From Carboxylicivirga litoralis (GTDB lineage: Bacteria; Bacteroidota; Bacteroidia; Bacteroidales; Marinilabiliaceae): a stretch of 64,000 nucleotides of DNA. The position numbers were made by a program, and so were the translations under genes. Location: contig NZ_JAFMVC010000004.1 in NCBI RefSeq assembly GCF_025499605.1, positions 267,387-331,386 of the forward strand, in the 5' to 3' direction. Under the pieces are notes generated by a model. It was given only the letters and a program-made list of their open reading frames with translations, was not told the DNA's origin and did no database searches. This document shows positions 1 through 7,298 of this stretch, one piece after another (the stretch's first letter is position 1; every line of letters starts with the position of its first letter).

Positions 1-11
1 GACAAAGTACC

Positions 12-200
12 GGGCTTGAATAAAATTAATGTGGTCTTGAATGATTCCTGAGAGGGCACAAGTGATTTGATTGGGGGTCGTAGCCATTAAAAGGCGGTCT
101 TCAGTGATTTGTAAATGGTCTGGAATGATTTTTAAGTGGACTTGCATGAAAAAAACGTGAGTCTGAATGATTTTTAAACGGACCTTCTGAAAAAATAAGA
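12..200. repeat. Imperfect tandem array, 21-bp period
   Basis: About nine units begin at 12, 33, 54, 75, 96, 117, 138, 159 and 180. The consensus is roughly GGTCTTGAATGATTTTTAAG; units at 33, 96, 117 and 159 are clearest, and those at 54 and 75 are weak. The period is a multiple of three. One minus-strand frame is open from about 213 to the left edge, with an ATG at 147-145, and would read seven-residue repeats such as HLKIIPD. I think a non-coding array is more likely, but a repeat protein running off the edge cannot be excluded. Confidence 0.6.
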
Positions 201-333
201 GGGTGTCCGAAAATCAAAAAAGGAATACGGTCACTGAGCGGAGTCGAAGTGATTATGCATTGAAAATCAGCTTTATTTAAATTTCATCTCGACTCCGCTC
301 GATGAACGGACTTTTGTTTTTGGACACCCTCTT
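197..333. repeat. Nested inverted-repeat element (REP/MITE-like)
   Basis: The outer arms AAGAGGGTGTCC (197-208) and its complement (322-333) extend imperfectly to about 23 bp each. Inside lie two palindromic blocks, 231-252 and 285-304, containing GAGCGGAGTCGA and its reverse complement. The whole 137 bp could fold into one large cruciform or hairpin. It abuts the 3' end of the minus-strand dipeptidase gene and may end its transcript. A 20-bp palindrome at 39253-39272 matches the inner block at 19 of 20 positions, so the core is dispersed. No ORF is inside. Confidence 0.75.
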
Positions 334-356
334 AAATTTTTTGTTTTAAATGGAGC

Positions 357-1967
357 TTAGAAACCTAATCCAAACTTCGCCCAATACATTTCTTCCAACT
401 CTTTCCAGCGCAACATGGTGGCGCCTGCAAAGTCTTTGGTATAACGATTTAACAACACTTTGGCTTCTTTTCGCTTGCCATCTTTTATAAGTTGCTCAAT
501 GCGCACTTCTAATTCTTTGGTTTCTGTCTGACCTTTTTCTTCAAAGTAAGTTATCTCTTTCAAAAAGTCATCTTTGGTTGATTGCCATGCTAGGGTGGCC
601 AGCTTGTTGGCCTTGCGATATTGCCAAATAGCCGCATCTTCACGATAGCGTTTCTGACCACAGAAGTTAAAGCTCTCTGGTAATTCAGTGGCGCCCGAAT
701 AAATAGGTATGCGAGGCGATTGACCTGGGTTGTCGAAGCTTAACCAGGCGATACCGCCAATTTCATCAGGTAACCAATCGCGTAACTGGATAATTTCTGA
801 GTAAGAACACCACGAAACAGCCACTGTGCGCTGGAACTCAACGGTTCCTTCTTTTAGTTGATTGTATAGGTTGCGTTCGCCACGTCCCATCCATGGGTTG
901 GCAATAGACGACTTAATGGTATCAACGCCAATCTCTTCTCTTTGGTCGTTGTATTTCTTTTTTGTTACCAACAGGTTCTGTGTCATGTCATACTCTGTGT
1001 TTTCGTATGTTTCGCGATACAATGCCATCACATCCTGAACCGATACTTTCTTGTCGGGCTTAACCGAGAAAGGAATTTCATCGGCTTCAAAATTAAGGCT
1101 TAATGAAGGTGCTAATGCGTTTAAGATAAAGTATTCACGTATTTTAAAGGGTTTATCCGTATCGCCATAAGCTTTCCAGAATTTAAAGGGCTCTTTACCA
1201 TCCCATCGACCTAGTTTCTTAGCAGCCGACTTCACATTTTTCGAGGCCATAAAGTGGTCTTTGTCTTTAAAGTTGATTTCGCCAATGCGTGATATATTGG
1301 CCGATACACCTACATGGCCGTCAGGAATGCGCTGCGCTGCCCAAATACCACCAACCTTATCAGGACCTTCACCAACAATCTCCATTTGCCACACTTCTTT
1401 TTTATCGGCAATAGTGATGCACTCGCCCCAGTCGCCATAGCCATATTCTTCAATTAGCTCACCAATAAGCTTAATGGCGTCGCGAGCTGTTGAACAACGT
1501 TCTAAGGCAATGCGCTCTAACTCTTCAATCAGAAACATGCCTTTTTCATTCACCAGCTCCTCAGGACCCACAAAAGTCGTTTCGCCGATTGCCAGTTGCT
1601 TTTCGTTCAAACATGGATATGCTGTATTTAAAAAGCTATAAGTCTGTTTAGCTTGCGGAATTGTACCCACCTGCTTCACCTTGCGCATGTCCCAAGGTGT
1701 TTCGGTTCTTAGTTTGCCTTTATAGATAGGAGTGGTTGTGTCATTATCAAATGTCTGGGCTTCTTCAATGGTCAGCCAGGTACGATAGCGGCCATCGCAG
1801 GTGTGCGAAGTAATTACCGAGCCATCGGTAGTGGCGCCTTTAGCCACCATAATACTGGTGCAGCTTTCGCCGAAATACGGGTCGTTTTTTTGCTCAAATA
1901 TGCTTTGTGCCTGCAATGTTGTTATCGAAACAATTGCAAAGGCAATCAATAACAGATGTTTCTTCAT
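357..1967 (-). CDS. Secreted C69-family dipeptidase
   Basis: 536 residues. An N-terminal signal peptide (about residues 1-20, ending LQAQ) is followed by a short linker and GESCTSIMVAKGATTDGS. Cys36 there matches the N-terminal nucleophile of peptidase family C69 (PepD-like Ntn hydrolases), usually exposed by removal of a short propeptide. The length fits secreted C69 dipeptidases of Bacteroidota. Expected role: hydrolysis of dipeptides in the periplasm or outside the cell. The gene stands alone, divergent from the lactonase gene, and ends against the nested inverted repeat at 197-333. The family is clear; the substrate is not. Confidence 0.9.
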   Translation of the reverse strand: MKKHLLLIAFAIVSITTLQAQSIFEQKNDPYFGESCTSIMVAKGATTDGSVITSHTCDGRYRTWLTIEEAQTFDNDTTTPIYKGKLRTETPWDMRKVKQVGTIPQAKQTYSFLNTAYPCLNEKQLAIGETTFVGPEELVNEKGMFLIEELERIALERCSTARDAIKLIGELIEEYGYGDWGECITIADKKEVWQMEIVGEGPDKVGGIWAAQRIPDGHVGVSANISRIGEINFKDKDHFMASKNVKSAAKKLGRWDGKEPFKFWKAYGDTDKPFKIREYFILNALAPSLSLNFEADEIPFSVKPDKKVSVQDVMALYRETYENTEYDMTQNLLVTKKKYNDQREEIGVDTIKSSIANPWMGRGERNLYNQLKEGTVEFQRTVAVSWCSYSEIIQLRDWLPDEIGGIAWLSFDNPGQSPRIPIYSGATELPESFNFCGQKRYREDAAIWQYRKANKLATLAWQSTKDDFLKEITYFEEKGQTETKELEVRIEQLIKDGKRKEAKVLLNRYTKDFAGATMLRWKELEEMYWAKFGLGF

Positions 1968-2105
1968 GAGAATTTACTTTTTTAACTTGATCATTTGAGG
2001 TAAAAATAGTAAAACACATTATCTCAACAGCAAACAATCGTCATATTAAGCTGTTTGACCTTTAAATTAACGGTAATTCAGTATCTTAGCTGAGCATTTT
2101 AAACG

Positions 2106-3224
2106 ATGAAAATGAAGAGATTATTATATCTATTTGCTTTGATGACAATGACTTGGGGTTGCGGTTTAGAAAAAGAACAACAAGGGTATGCCTTCTATTT
2201 AGGCACCTACACCGATGGAGACAGTAAAGGAATTTATCAGGGTTTTTTGAATGCTGATGGTACCATGGATTCTTTGAACTTGGTGGCAGAAACTGAAAAT
2301 CCTTCGTTTTTGAGTTTCGCTCATCATCAAAAGTATCTGTTAGCTGTTGGTGAAGTAGATGTGGAAGGAACAGGGACTGTAGAGTCGTACCAGGTTGTGG
2401 ATAAGGGACTAAAACGCCTCTCTTCATCCATTAGTGGAGGCGCGCATCCTTGTCATTTATCGGTTAATGAAACGGGTGATGTGCTGATGGCTAATTATTC
2501 GGGAGGTAATGTTGGCTGGGTGAAAATTGATGAGCAAGGGGTATTGAGTGATTTGCTCTACACTGCCCAGCATCATGGAAGTAGTATTACCAGTCGCCAG
2601 GCAGCTCCTCATGCTCATTCTATCTGGTTTATGGATAAGAGCCATGCTGTGGCTGTGGATTTGGGCATCGACCAATTGCTTTTTTATCAATTAAATGATA
2701 ACCAGTTGTTACAAACAGATAGCCTGATGTTGGAAGCTGGTGCAGGACCCCGTCATTTGGCCATACATCCAAATAAAGAAGTGCTTTATGTTATAAATGA
2801 ATTAAACAGCACAGTATCCGTTGTGGCAAAAGCCGAAGGTGATTGGAAGCTATTATCTTCTATCTCAACCCTACCTGACGATTATTCCAATGATAGTTAT
2901 TGTGCAGATATTCATATTTCCAATGATGGACGTTTTTTATATGCTTCTAACCGTGGACATAACTCCATAGCTATTTATCAAATCGAAGAGGAAGGGAAAA
3001 ATCTGAAGCTGATTGGTCACGAGTCAGTTAATGGTGACTGGCCTCGCAACTTTGCTTTAACACCTGATGAGCATTTTTTAGTGGTGGCTAACCAGCGCTC
3101 TAATAATTTGGTTGTTTTTAAGCGAGATGAAGCAAGTGGTTTGTTAAGTTTTAAAAGTGAGATAGAAGCGAGTAGTCCGGTTTGTGTTTTAATGGGTAGA
3201 TTGGTTGGTAGGTTATTAGGTTGA
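2106..3224 (+). CDS. Lactonase-family lipoprotein (6-phosphogluconolactonase-like beta-propeller)
   Basis: 372 residues. A lipoprotein signal ends at Cys19 (TWGC). The rest resembles the seven-bladed YbhE/Pgl lactonase family (opening YAFYLGTYTDGDSKGIY; later GAGPRHLAIHPN and DWPRNFALTPD). Cytoplasmic members hydrolyse 6-phosphogluconolactone; a lipidated, exported member probably acts on another lactone, so the substrate is open. The last ten residues (MGRLVGRLLG) are encoded by the 8-bp repeat array at 3193-3256, so the native C-terminus after SPVCV seems to have been replaced. A weak promoter (TATCTTAG, 2082-2089) precedes the gene. Confidence 0.85.
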   Translation: MKMKRLLYLFALMTMTWGCGLEKEQQGYAFYLGTYTDGDSKGIYQGFLNADGTMDSLNLVAETENPSFLSFAHHQKYLLAVGEVDVEGTGTVESYQVVDKGLKRLSSSISGGAHPCHLSVNETGDVLMANYSGGNVGWVKIDEQGVLSDLLYTAQHHGSSITSRQAAPHAHSIWFMDKSHAVAVDLGIDQLLFYQLNDNQLLQTDSLMLEAGAGPRHLAIHPNKEVLYVINELNSTVSVVAKAEGDWKLLSSISTLPDDYSNDSYCADIHISNDGRFLYASNRGHNSIAIYQIEEEGKNLKLIGHESVNGDWPRNFALTPDEHFLVVANQRSNNLVVFKRDEASGLLSFKSEIEASSPVCVLMGRLVGRLLG

Positions 3225-3256
3225 TAGGTAATTAGGTCAATAGACCGATAGAAAAT
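3193..3256. repeat. Octamer array, left of the four-helix-bundle gene
   Basis: Eight consecutive units in exact 8-bp phase: TGGGTAGA, TTGGTTGG, TAGGTTAT, TAGGTTGA, TAGGTAAT, TAGGTCAA, TAGACCGA, TAGAAAAT. The array begins inside the 3' end of the lactonase gene and supplies its stop codon. The same TAGGTnnn units recur to the right of the four-helix-bundle gene. Confidence 0.85.
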
Positions 3257-3319
3257 AGAGTTGTTTATAAGCTAATTAGTTTCTATAATATCTATCATGA
3301 GTTTTTCTTTTAAGGAGTA

Positions 3320-3652
3320 GTGGTTTGGCAGAAAAGCATGGATTTTGCTGAACATTGTTTAAATATTGTAGAAGGTATTAATGGCCATTATCGGCTTTGT
3401 GAGCAATTAGAAGCTGCTTCTGCATCTGTTACTCAAAATATTGCAGAAGGCAATGGACGTGTTTCCACGAAAGAATACATTCATTTTTTTGTATATATAC
3501 GTGGTTCATTGTATGAATCTATAACGATTTTAAACTTATTGGAGCGAAAAGGCATTATTAATAACGAAAAGTTGAATGAGTTAGAAAGCCTAGGCCTGGA
3601 AATTGTAAAAATGCTCAATAGTCTAATTGCTAAACAGCGTGGGTATTTATAG
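3320..3652 (+). CDS. Four-helix-bundle protein (23S rRNA intervening-sequence family), 5' end frameshifted
   Basis: 110 residues from a GTG codon. VWQKSMDFAEHCL, then SVTQNIAEGNGR and a C-terminal helix, is the signature of the four-helix-bundle family found in 23S rRNA intervening sequences and as stand-alone genes. Members usually start M-x-SFK-[DE]-L-x-VWQKS. Here ATG at 3297 opens MSFSFKE and then hits TAG at 3318, and the rest follows in the -1 frame. One missing base (TTA to TA) explains this. Either the gene is damaged, translation starts at the GTG, or a sequencing error is present. No function is established. The gene is framed by octamer arrays on both sides, and its stop codon is the first base triplet of the right array. 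Confidence 0.8.
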   Translation: MVWQKSMDFAEHCLNIVEGINGHYRLCEQLEAASASVTQNIAEGNGRVSTKEYIHFFVYIRGSLYESITILNLLERKGIINNEKLNELESLGLEIVKMLNSLIAKQRGYL

Positions 3653-3745
3653 GTTGTTAGGTCGATAGATAAGTAGATCAATAGGGTATTACGTGCTATT
3701 TATCTACTGACCTACTGACCTAATAACCTATTGACCTAATCACCT
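3650..3745. repeat. Octamer array with central inversion, right of the four-helix-bundle gene
   Basis: Twelve units in unbroken 8-bp phase. Five forward units come first (TAGGTTGT, TAGGTCGA, TAGATAAG, TAGATCAA, TAGGGTAT), then a centre TACGTGCT. Six reverse units follow (ATTTATCT, ACTGACCT twice, AATAACCT, ATTGACCT, AATCACCT). Reverse units are complements of the TAGGTnnn type. The array overlaps the -33 region of the promoter for the downstream radical SAM gene. Confidence 0.9.
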
Positions 3746-3759
3746 TTTTCCTATCTTTG
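3731..3759 (+). promoter_or_regulatory. Bacteroidota-type promoter for the radical SAM gene
   Basis: A TTG at 3731-3733 and TATCTTTG at 3752-3759 are separated by 18 bp. The second box matches the TAnnTTTG consensus exactly. The start codon is 20 bp downstream. The -33 part lies within the octamer array. Confidence 0.6.
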
Positions 3760-3778
3760 CGCCTCAAAACACAAAGAC

Positions 3779-4732
3779 ATGCAATTTCCCTGGGGGCACG
3801 ATAAAAGATACAACGATTACAGTTCATACATTAAGCGCACTTTTGGTGAGCGCGTGCAGAAGGTTTCCATCAATGCCGGTTTTACTTGTCCTAATCGTGA
3901 TGGTTCAAAAGGTGTGGGAGGATGTGCATTCTGTAATAACAGCACCTTTAATCCATCCTATTGCGGACCGGAACTGAGCATTTTGGAGCAAATAGAAAAA
4001 GGCACTTCTTTTTTTCGCCCCAAATACCAAACACAACAGTACCTGGCCTATTTTCAGGCCTACAGTAATACGTATGGTGAGACAGAGCACCTGATTGCTC
4101 AATACAAACAAGCTTTGTCGCATCCCAAGGTAACCGGTATTGTACTTGGAACGAGACCTGATTGTATTTCAGATGATTTATTGGCGGTATTGAAGGAGTG
4201 GACAAAGGATTATTACATTGCCATTGAATTGGGTGCCGAATCAACATCCAATGAAACGCTGGAGCAAATTAATCGGGGGCATACCTACGAGGAAACGATT
4301 GATGCAGCTGAGCGAATATCAAAAGCGGGTATCCCCGTTGGTTTGCATATGATTTTGGGTTTGCCGGGTGAGGATAGAAAACGGTTGTTGGAACATGCAA
4401 CTGAAGTGTCAAGGTTACCTATTAGCTTCTTAAAACTGCACCAGTTGCAAATTGTTAAAGGCAGTCAGTTTGGTGAGATTTATAATGAACATCCAGATTA
4501 TTTTAACCTGTTAGCGGCAGATGAATTTATCGACTTGGTAGTTGATTTTCTGGAGCTGATGAACCCGCGTATAGTGATGGAACGCTTTATCAGCCAGGCA
4601 CCACACGATTTATTGATGGCACCACGCTGGGGTCTCAAAAACTTTGAGTTTGTGGCCAAAGTTGAAAAACGATTAGCCGAACGGGATACCTGGCAAGGGA
4701 GGCTGTTTAGTGAAAAGTTGTTTAATCAATAA
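3779..4732 (+). CDS. TIGR01212-family radical SAM protein (YhcC-like)
   Basis: 317 residues. Cys37, Cys49 and Cys52 in CPNRDGSKGVGGCAFC form the variant [4Fe-4S]/SAM-binding motif typical of the TIGR01212/YhcC family, rather than the usual CxxxCxxC. Later motifs (IELGAESTSNETLEQINRGH; GLHMILGLPGED) match the Elp3/MiaB-like radical SAM core. Length agrees with the family. The biochemical role of YhcC proteins is not settled. The gene has its own promoter, and its end overlaps the converging DJ-1 gene by 11 bp. Confidence 0.9.
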   Translation: MQFPWGHDKRYNDYSSYIKRTFGERVQKVSINAGFTCPNRDGSKGVGGCAFCNNSTFNPSYCGPELSILEQIEKGTSFFRPKYQTQQYLAYFQAYSNTYGETEHLIAQYKQALSHPKVTGIVLGTRPDCISDDLLAVLKEWTKDYYIAIELGAESTSNETLEQINRGHTYEETIDAAERISKAGIPVGLHMILGLPGEDRKRLLEHATEVSRLPISFLKLHQLQIVKGSQFGEIYNEHPDYFNLLAADEFIDLVVDFLELMNPRIVMERFISQAPHDLLMAPRWGLKNFEFVAKVEKRLAERDTWQGRLFSEKLFNQ

Positions 4733-5309
4733 AACGCATATGCCGTTTCATCTCTAACGCGTGTTCGTGCGAAGTGAGTTTCTCAAGTAAGGTAAAAGCC
4801 ACATCCAGGCCGGTGGCCGGACCTGTTGAAGTTATGATATTCTTATCAATTACAATGCGTTGGTCAAGTACCTTAACACCCATCCCGGTAAGCTGAACTC
4901 GTCGATGCCCGCCGGATAAATCATAGGTTGTAGCAGTGCGGTTTTTCAGAACACCGCTTTTACCAATTGGCATGGCACCAACACATACCGATGCTATGTA
5001 CTTCCCTTTTTTGTCAAACTGACGGATAAGCTCTAAAAAGCGCACATCGTAAGCATCTTCATAAAAGCCGGCACCATCAAAACCACCAGGAATTGCCAAG
5101 GCATCGTAATCATCTGCATTGATATCCTCAAACTTCATTTCCGGTTCAACTATCATGTTCCAGGTGCATTTGAGTTTAGGGCGAAAACCAGCTGTTATAA
5201 CTTCAACCGGATAGTCACCTTCCATGCGGGTCCAGCCCAACACATCGGTAAATACGGCAGCTTCCAGCTCTTCGAAGCCCTGACATAGAAATAGAAGTAC
5301 GCGTTTCAT
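4722..5309 (-). CDS. DJ-1/PfpI-family protein
   Basis: 195 residues, flavodoxin-like DJ-1/ThiJ/PfpI fold. The conserved acidic residue lies in GFEELEA (residues 11-17) and the nucleophile-elbow cysteine is Cys109 in ASVCVGAMPIG. Both key residues are present, so the protein is probably active as a protective or glyoxalase/deglycase-type enzyme, but family members differ widely in activity. It overlaps the end of the plus-strand radical SAM gene. On its 5' side, 66 bp away, lies the terminator of the next minus-strand gene, so it is probably transcribed alone. Confidence 0.85.
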   Translation of the reverse strand: MKRVLLFLCQGFEELEAAVFTDVLGWTRMEGDYPVEVITAGFRPKLKCTWNMIVEPEMKFEDINADDYDALAIPGGFDGAGFYEDAYDVRFLELIRQFDKKGKYIASVCVGAMPIGKSGVLKNRTATTYDLSGGHRRVQLTGMGVKVLDQRIVIDKNIITSTGPATGLDVAFTLLEKLTSHEHALEMKRHMRFID

Positions 5310-5337
5310 AGTTTGAGTTGTTTTGTGAATAAAGTTA

Positions 5338-5367
5338 TAAAAAAAGCCCCATCCGAAGATGAGGCTA
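5338..5367 (-). terminator. Rho-independent terminator after the PepSY gene
   Basis: On the minus strand, AGCCTCATC, loop TTCG and GATGGGGCT are followed by seven or more T. It ends the transcript of the two minus-strand genes at 5376-6432. Confidence 0.85.
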
Positions 5368-5375
5368 TATAGTAT

Positions 5376-5924
5376 TTACATCAAAAACAAATAGATAATT
5401 GGTATGGCTAACCCCAGCAGGAGATACCATTTGCCTCTTCCGGCCAGCCCTTTTTTACCTTTGACCATAAATAAGCCTGATAAGGCAAAAAAGATAAGCG
5501 AGAAAGCAAAAATATCACCCATAATGGTCCATCCACCTACTTTGTTGTAATGCAGTTTGTTGATAAAATAAATAAATGGATTTTTACGGTGTTCTTCATA
5601 AACTACTTCTCCATTGGTACTTTGATAAACCCCAATGCCACCATCCAGCATTAGTCGATAATGTTCTTCATCAATGGGTAAAATGCGCTTCATTTCAGGC
5701 ACGTCATTTTGTAACGACCAGGCTTTTGTTAAACCGGCTTTATCTAATCCACTTGCTAATTGAATGGAGCCTTCAATGGTTTCATACGAAGGGTCCGTTC
5801 CATCCATATGGTTTAATAGATAACCAGAAATACCGTAAATAATTGTTATACCAACCATTACATAACCCAAATCGCGATGGATAATGCGTAGCCATTTTCT
5901 TACTGCCTTACTCGACCACTTCAT
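5376..5924 (-). CDS. PepSY-associated membrane protein
   Basis: 182 residues. RKWLRIIHRDLGYVMVGITIIYGISGYLLNH is split here as RKWLRIIHRDLGY plus a first membrane segment (about 18-37). A PepSY-like extracytoplasmic part (about 45-120, with GGIGVYQSTNGEVVYE) and two C-terminal membrane segments (about 130-152 and 164-181) follow. This is a compact version of the PepSY-TM family often tied to iron or haem uptake. Its start overlaps the 3' end of the upstream lipoprotein gene by 17 bp, so the two are co-transcribed and may work together. No catalytic function is expected. Confidence 0.75.
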   Translation of the reverse strand: MKWSSKAVRKWLRIIHRDLGYVMVGITIIYGISGYLLNHMDGTDPSYETIEGSIQLASGLDKAGLTKAWSLQNDVPEMKRILPIDEEHYRLMLDGGIGVYQSTNGEVVYEEHRKNPFIYFINKLHYNKVGGWTIMGDIFAFSLIFFALSGLFMVKGKKGLAGRGKWYLLLGLAIPIIYLFLM

Positions 5925-6432
5925 ACGATAATCCTTCTACAAAATATATAGAGTAGTGGTCTTTGTTGTTCGATTTCATCCAGGCGCGCATATCGTTAAT
6001 GTTGCTCATTTCAGTAGCGCATGTTTCGGCCGTACCATCTTCTTTGGCTTTTTCCTGCACGTCATGTTCCATCTGATCGATGTATTCTTGCGATAGACGA
6101 CGTTCTTTTAATATGCCATCAACCAAAATGGTATTTCCAACCAAATCGGCGTTGAAACCTGTTATTTTACCTCCGGCTTCAATACGAATGGTAAATTGTT
6201 CATTGTCACCAACTAAAAAGCAGCGCTTGCCAGAGTGCTTACATGTGTGGGTAACGTGACCTTTTACTTTAATGTTTTTTTCTACTAACTCTTCGGCTTG
6301 AGCTAACAGGTTATCAACCGATACCGTTTGGATAGTAGTTGTTTCTTTCGTTTCTGTGTTCGATTTTTTTGCGGTTGAATTACAGGCTACAAGCGATGCA
6401 GCTAGTATTGCCAGGCTTAAGATTTTCTTCAT
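5908..6432 (-). CDS. Predicted lipoprotein of unknown function
   Basis: 174 residues. A lipoprotein signal peptide ends at Cys17 (SLVAC). After a Thr/Lys-rich linker, residues about 40-115 contain NIKVKGHVTHTCKHSGKRCFLVGD, given here as KVKGHVTHTC and KHSGKRCFLVGD. This looks like an OB-fold strand pattern with two cysteines and two histidines close together, perhaps a metal or redox site. The gene overlaps the PepSY-type gene downstream, suggesting a shared role at the envelope, possibly metal handling (inference). No named family was recognised with certainty. Confidence 0.65.
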   Translation of the reverse strand: MKKILSLAILAASLVACNSTAKKSNTETKETTTIQTVSVDNLLAQAEELVEKNIKVKGHVTHTCKHSGKRCFLVGDNEQFTIRIEAGGKITGFNADLVGNTILVDGILKERRLSQEYIDQMEHDVQEKAKEDGTAETCATEMSNINDMRAWMKSNNKDHYSIYFVEGLSYEVVE

Positions 6433-6770
6433 TGCAGATAATTTAATTTGTTGATTAGTCTTGATTTATTATTGTAAATCTGGAAACAAATCTACATAAA
6501 TGCCTTTAAGAAGAATTGTGTTTACTTAATTATTTTAGCATTTAAAGGAGGCTTTAACAAGCCGTTAACAAGCCTGGTATTTGTTTGGATGAATTAAACC
6601 GTTGCCGGGTGTCACCCATATTGTAGATTTGAGTGTCTTTAGTATAAACATGATATTTTACCAAATTTTGCTTTTGAGGCAACGAGAGGCAATTTTGGTC
6701 GTATATTTGTTTAATTCCTAAAAACGTGTTGGGATTACTTAGGTGGTCTCATTAATAAAAACTAAAGCAG
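6433..6770. other. Divergent intergenic region
   Basis: 338 bp between two divergent genes. It holds a short inverted repeat around AGGCTTTAACAAGCC (about 6550-6580) and the promoter box at 6702. No ORF or RNA gene was recognised. Confidence 0.5.
6702..6709 (+). promoter_or_regulatory. -7 box upstream of the DsbD-alpha-like gene
   Basis: TATATTTG matches TAnnTTTG exactly. No good -33 box is seen at the usual distance (nearest TTTTG is 25 bp upstream). The gene starts 61 bp downstream. Confidence 0.45.
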
Positions 6771-7229
6771 ATGATGAAGAAAAACATTTTAGCCTTGATG
6801 ATGCTTCTTATTTTTGGAGCAATAGGTGTCAGTGCTCAGATGCAAGAGCCAGTAAAGTGGAAGTTTGAAATCAAAGAAATTAACCAATTTGAAGTTCAGG
6901 TGGTGGCGCATGCTACTATTGAAGAAGGTTGGAAAACTTACGGTTTAAATGTGCCAGAAGGAGGACCGGTGGCTACTGAGTTTACTTTTGAAGACATGGT
7001 GAATGCCAAAGAATTGAAAAAGCCTGTAGAGGTAACTAAACCAACTGTTAAGCACGATGAGGTATTCGATATGGAAGTGCCATTTTTCAAGCACGAAGCT
7101 ACAATTTCGCAAAATGTGCGTATCACTAAGCGTCCGGCAACTGTAAAAGGCTATTTAACTTTTATGTGTTGCGACAATGAGACTTGTTTGCCTCCAACTG
7201 ATGTAGAGTTTGAATTTCAGATTAAATAG
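6771..7229 (+). CDS. Stand-alone DsbD N-terminal-domain-like protein
   Basis: 152 residues with a signal peptide (about 1-22, ending VSAQ). The remainder resembles the periplasmic alpha domain of thiol:disulfide interchange protein DsbD. It has an immunoglobulin-like strand pattern and, near the C-terminus, TFMCCDNETCLPP, which carries the cysteines expected of that domain. The membrane beta domain and the thioredoxin gamma domain of full DsbD are absent, and no such gene is next door. It probably relays electrons to periplasmic disulfides with a partner encoded elsewhere. A good terminator follows, so the gene is monocistronic. Confidence 0.75.
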   Translation: MMKKNILALMMLLIFGAIGVSAQMQEPVKWKFEIKEINQFEVQVVAHATIEEGWKTYGLNVPEGGPVATEFTFEDMVNAKELKKPVEVTKPTVKHDEVFDMEVPFFKHEATISQNVRITKRPATVKGYLTFMCCDNETCLPPTDVEFEFQIK

Positions 7230-7251
7230 GTTTAATTGAAAATATAGATAA

Positions 7252-7278
7252 AATCCCGCCTTGGCGGGATTTTTTTTG
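7252..7278 (+). terminator. Rho-independent terminator
   Basis: AATCCCGCC, loop TT, GGCGGGATT, then a run of T to 7277. It lies 22 bp after the DsbD-alpha-like gene. Confidence 0.9.
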
Positions 7279-7298
7279 TCAGTAAGTTTCTTAATTGA

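Noticed and set aside
3308..3320. Programmed -1 frameshift site in the four-helix-bundle gene
   Set aside because: T TTT AAG is not a proper slippery heptamer and the family needs no frameshift; a simple one-base loss is more likely.
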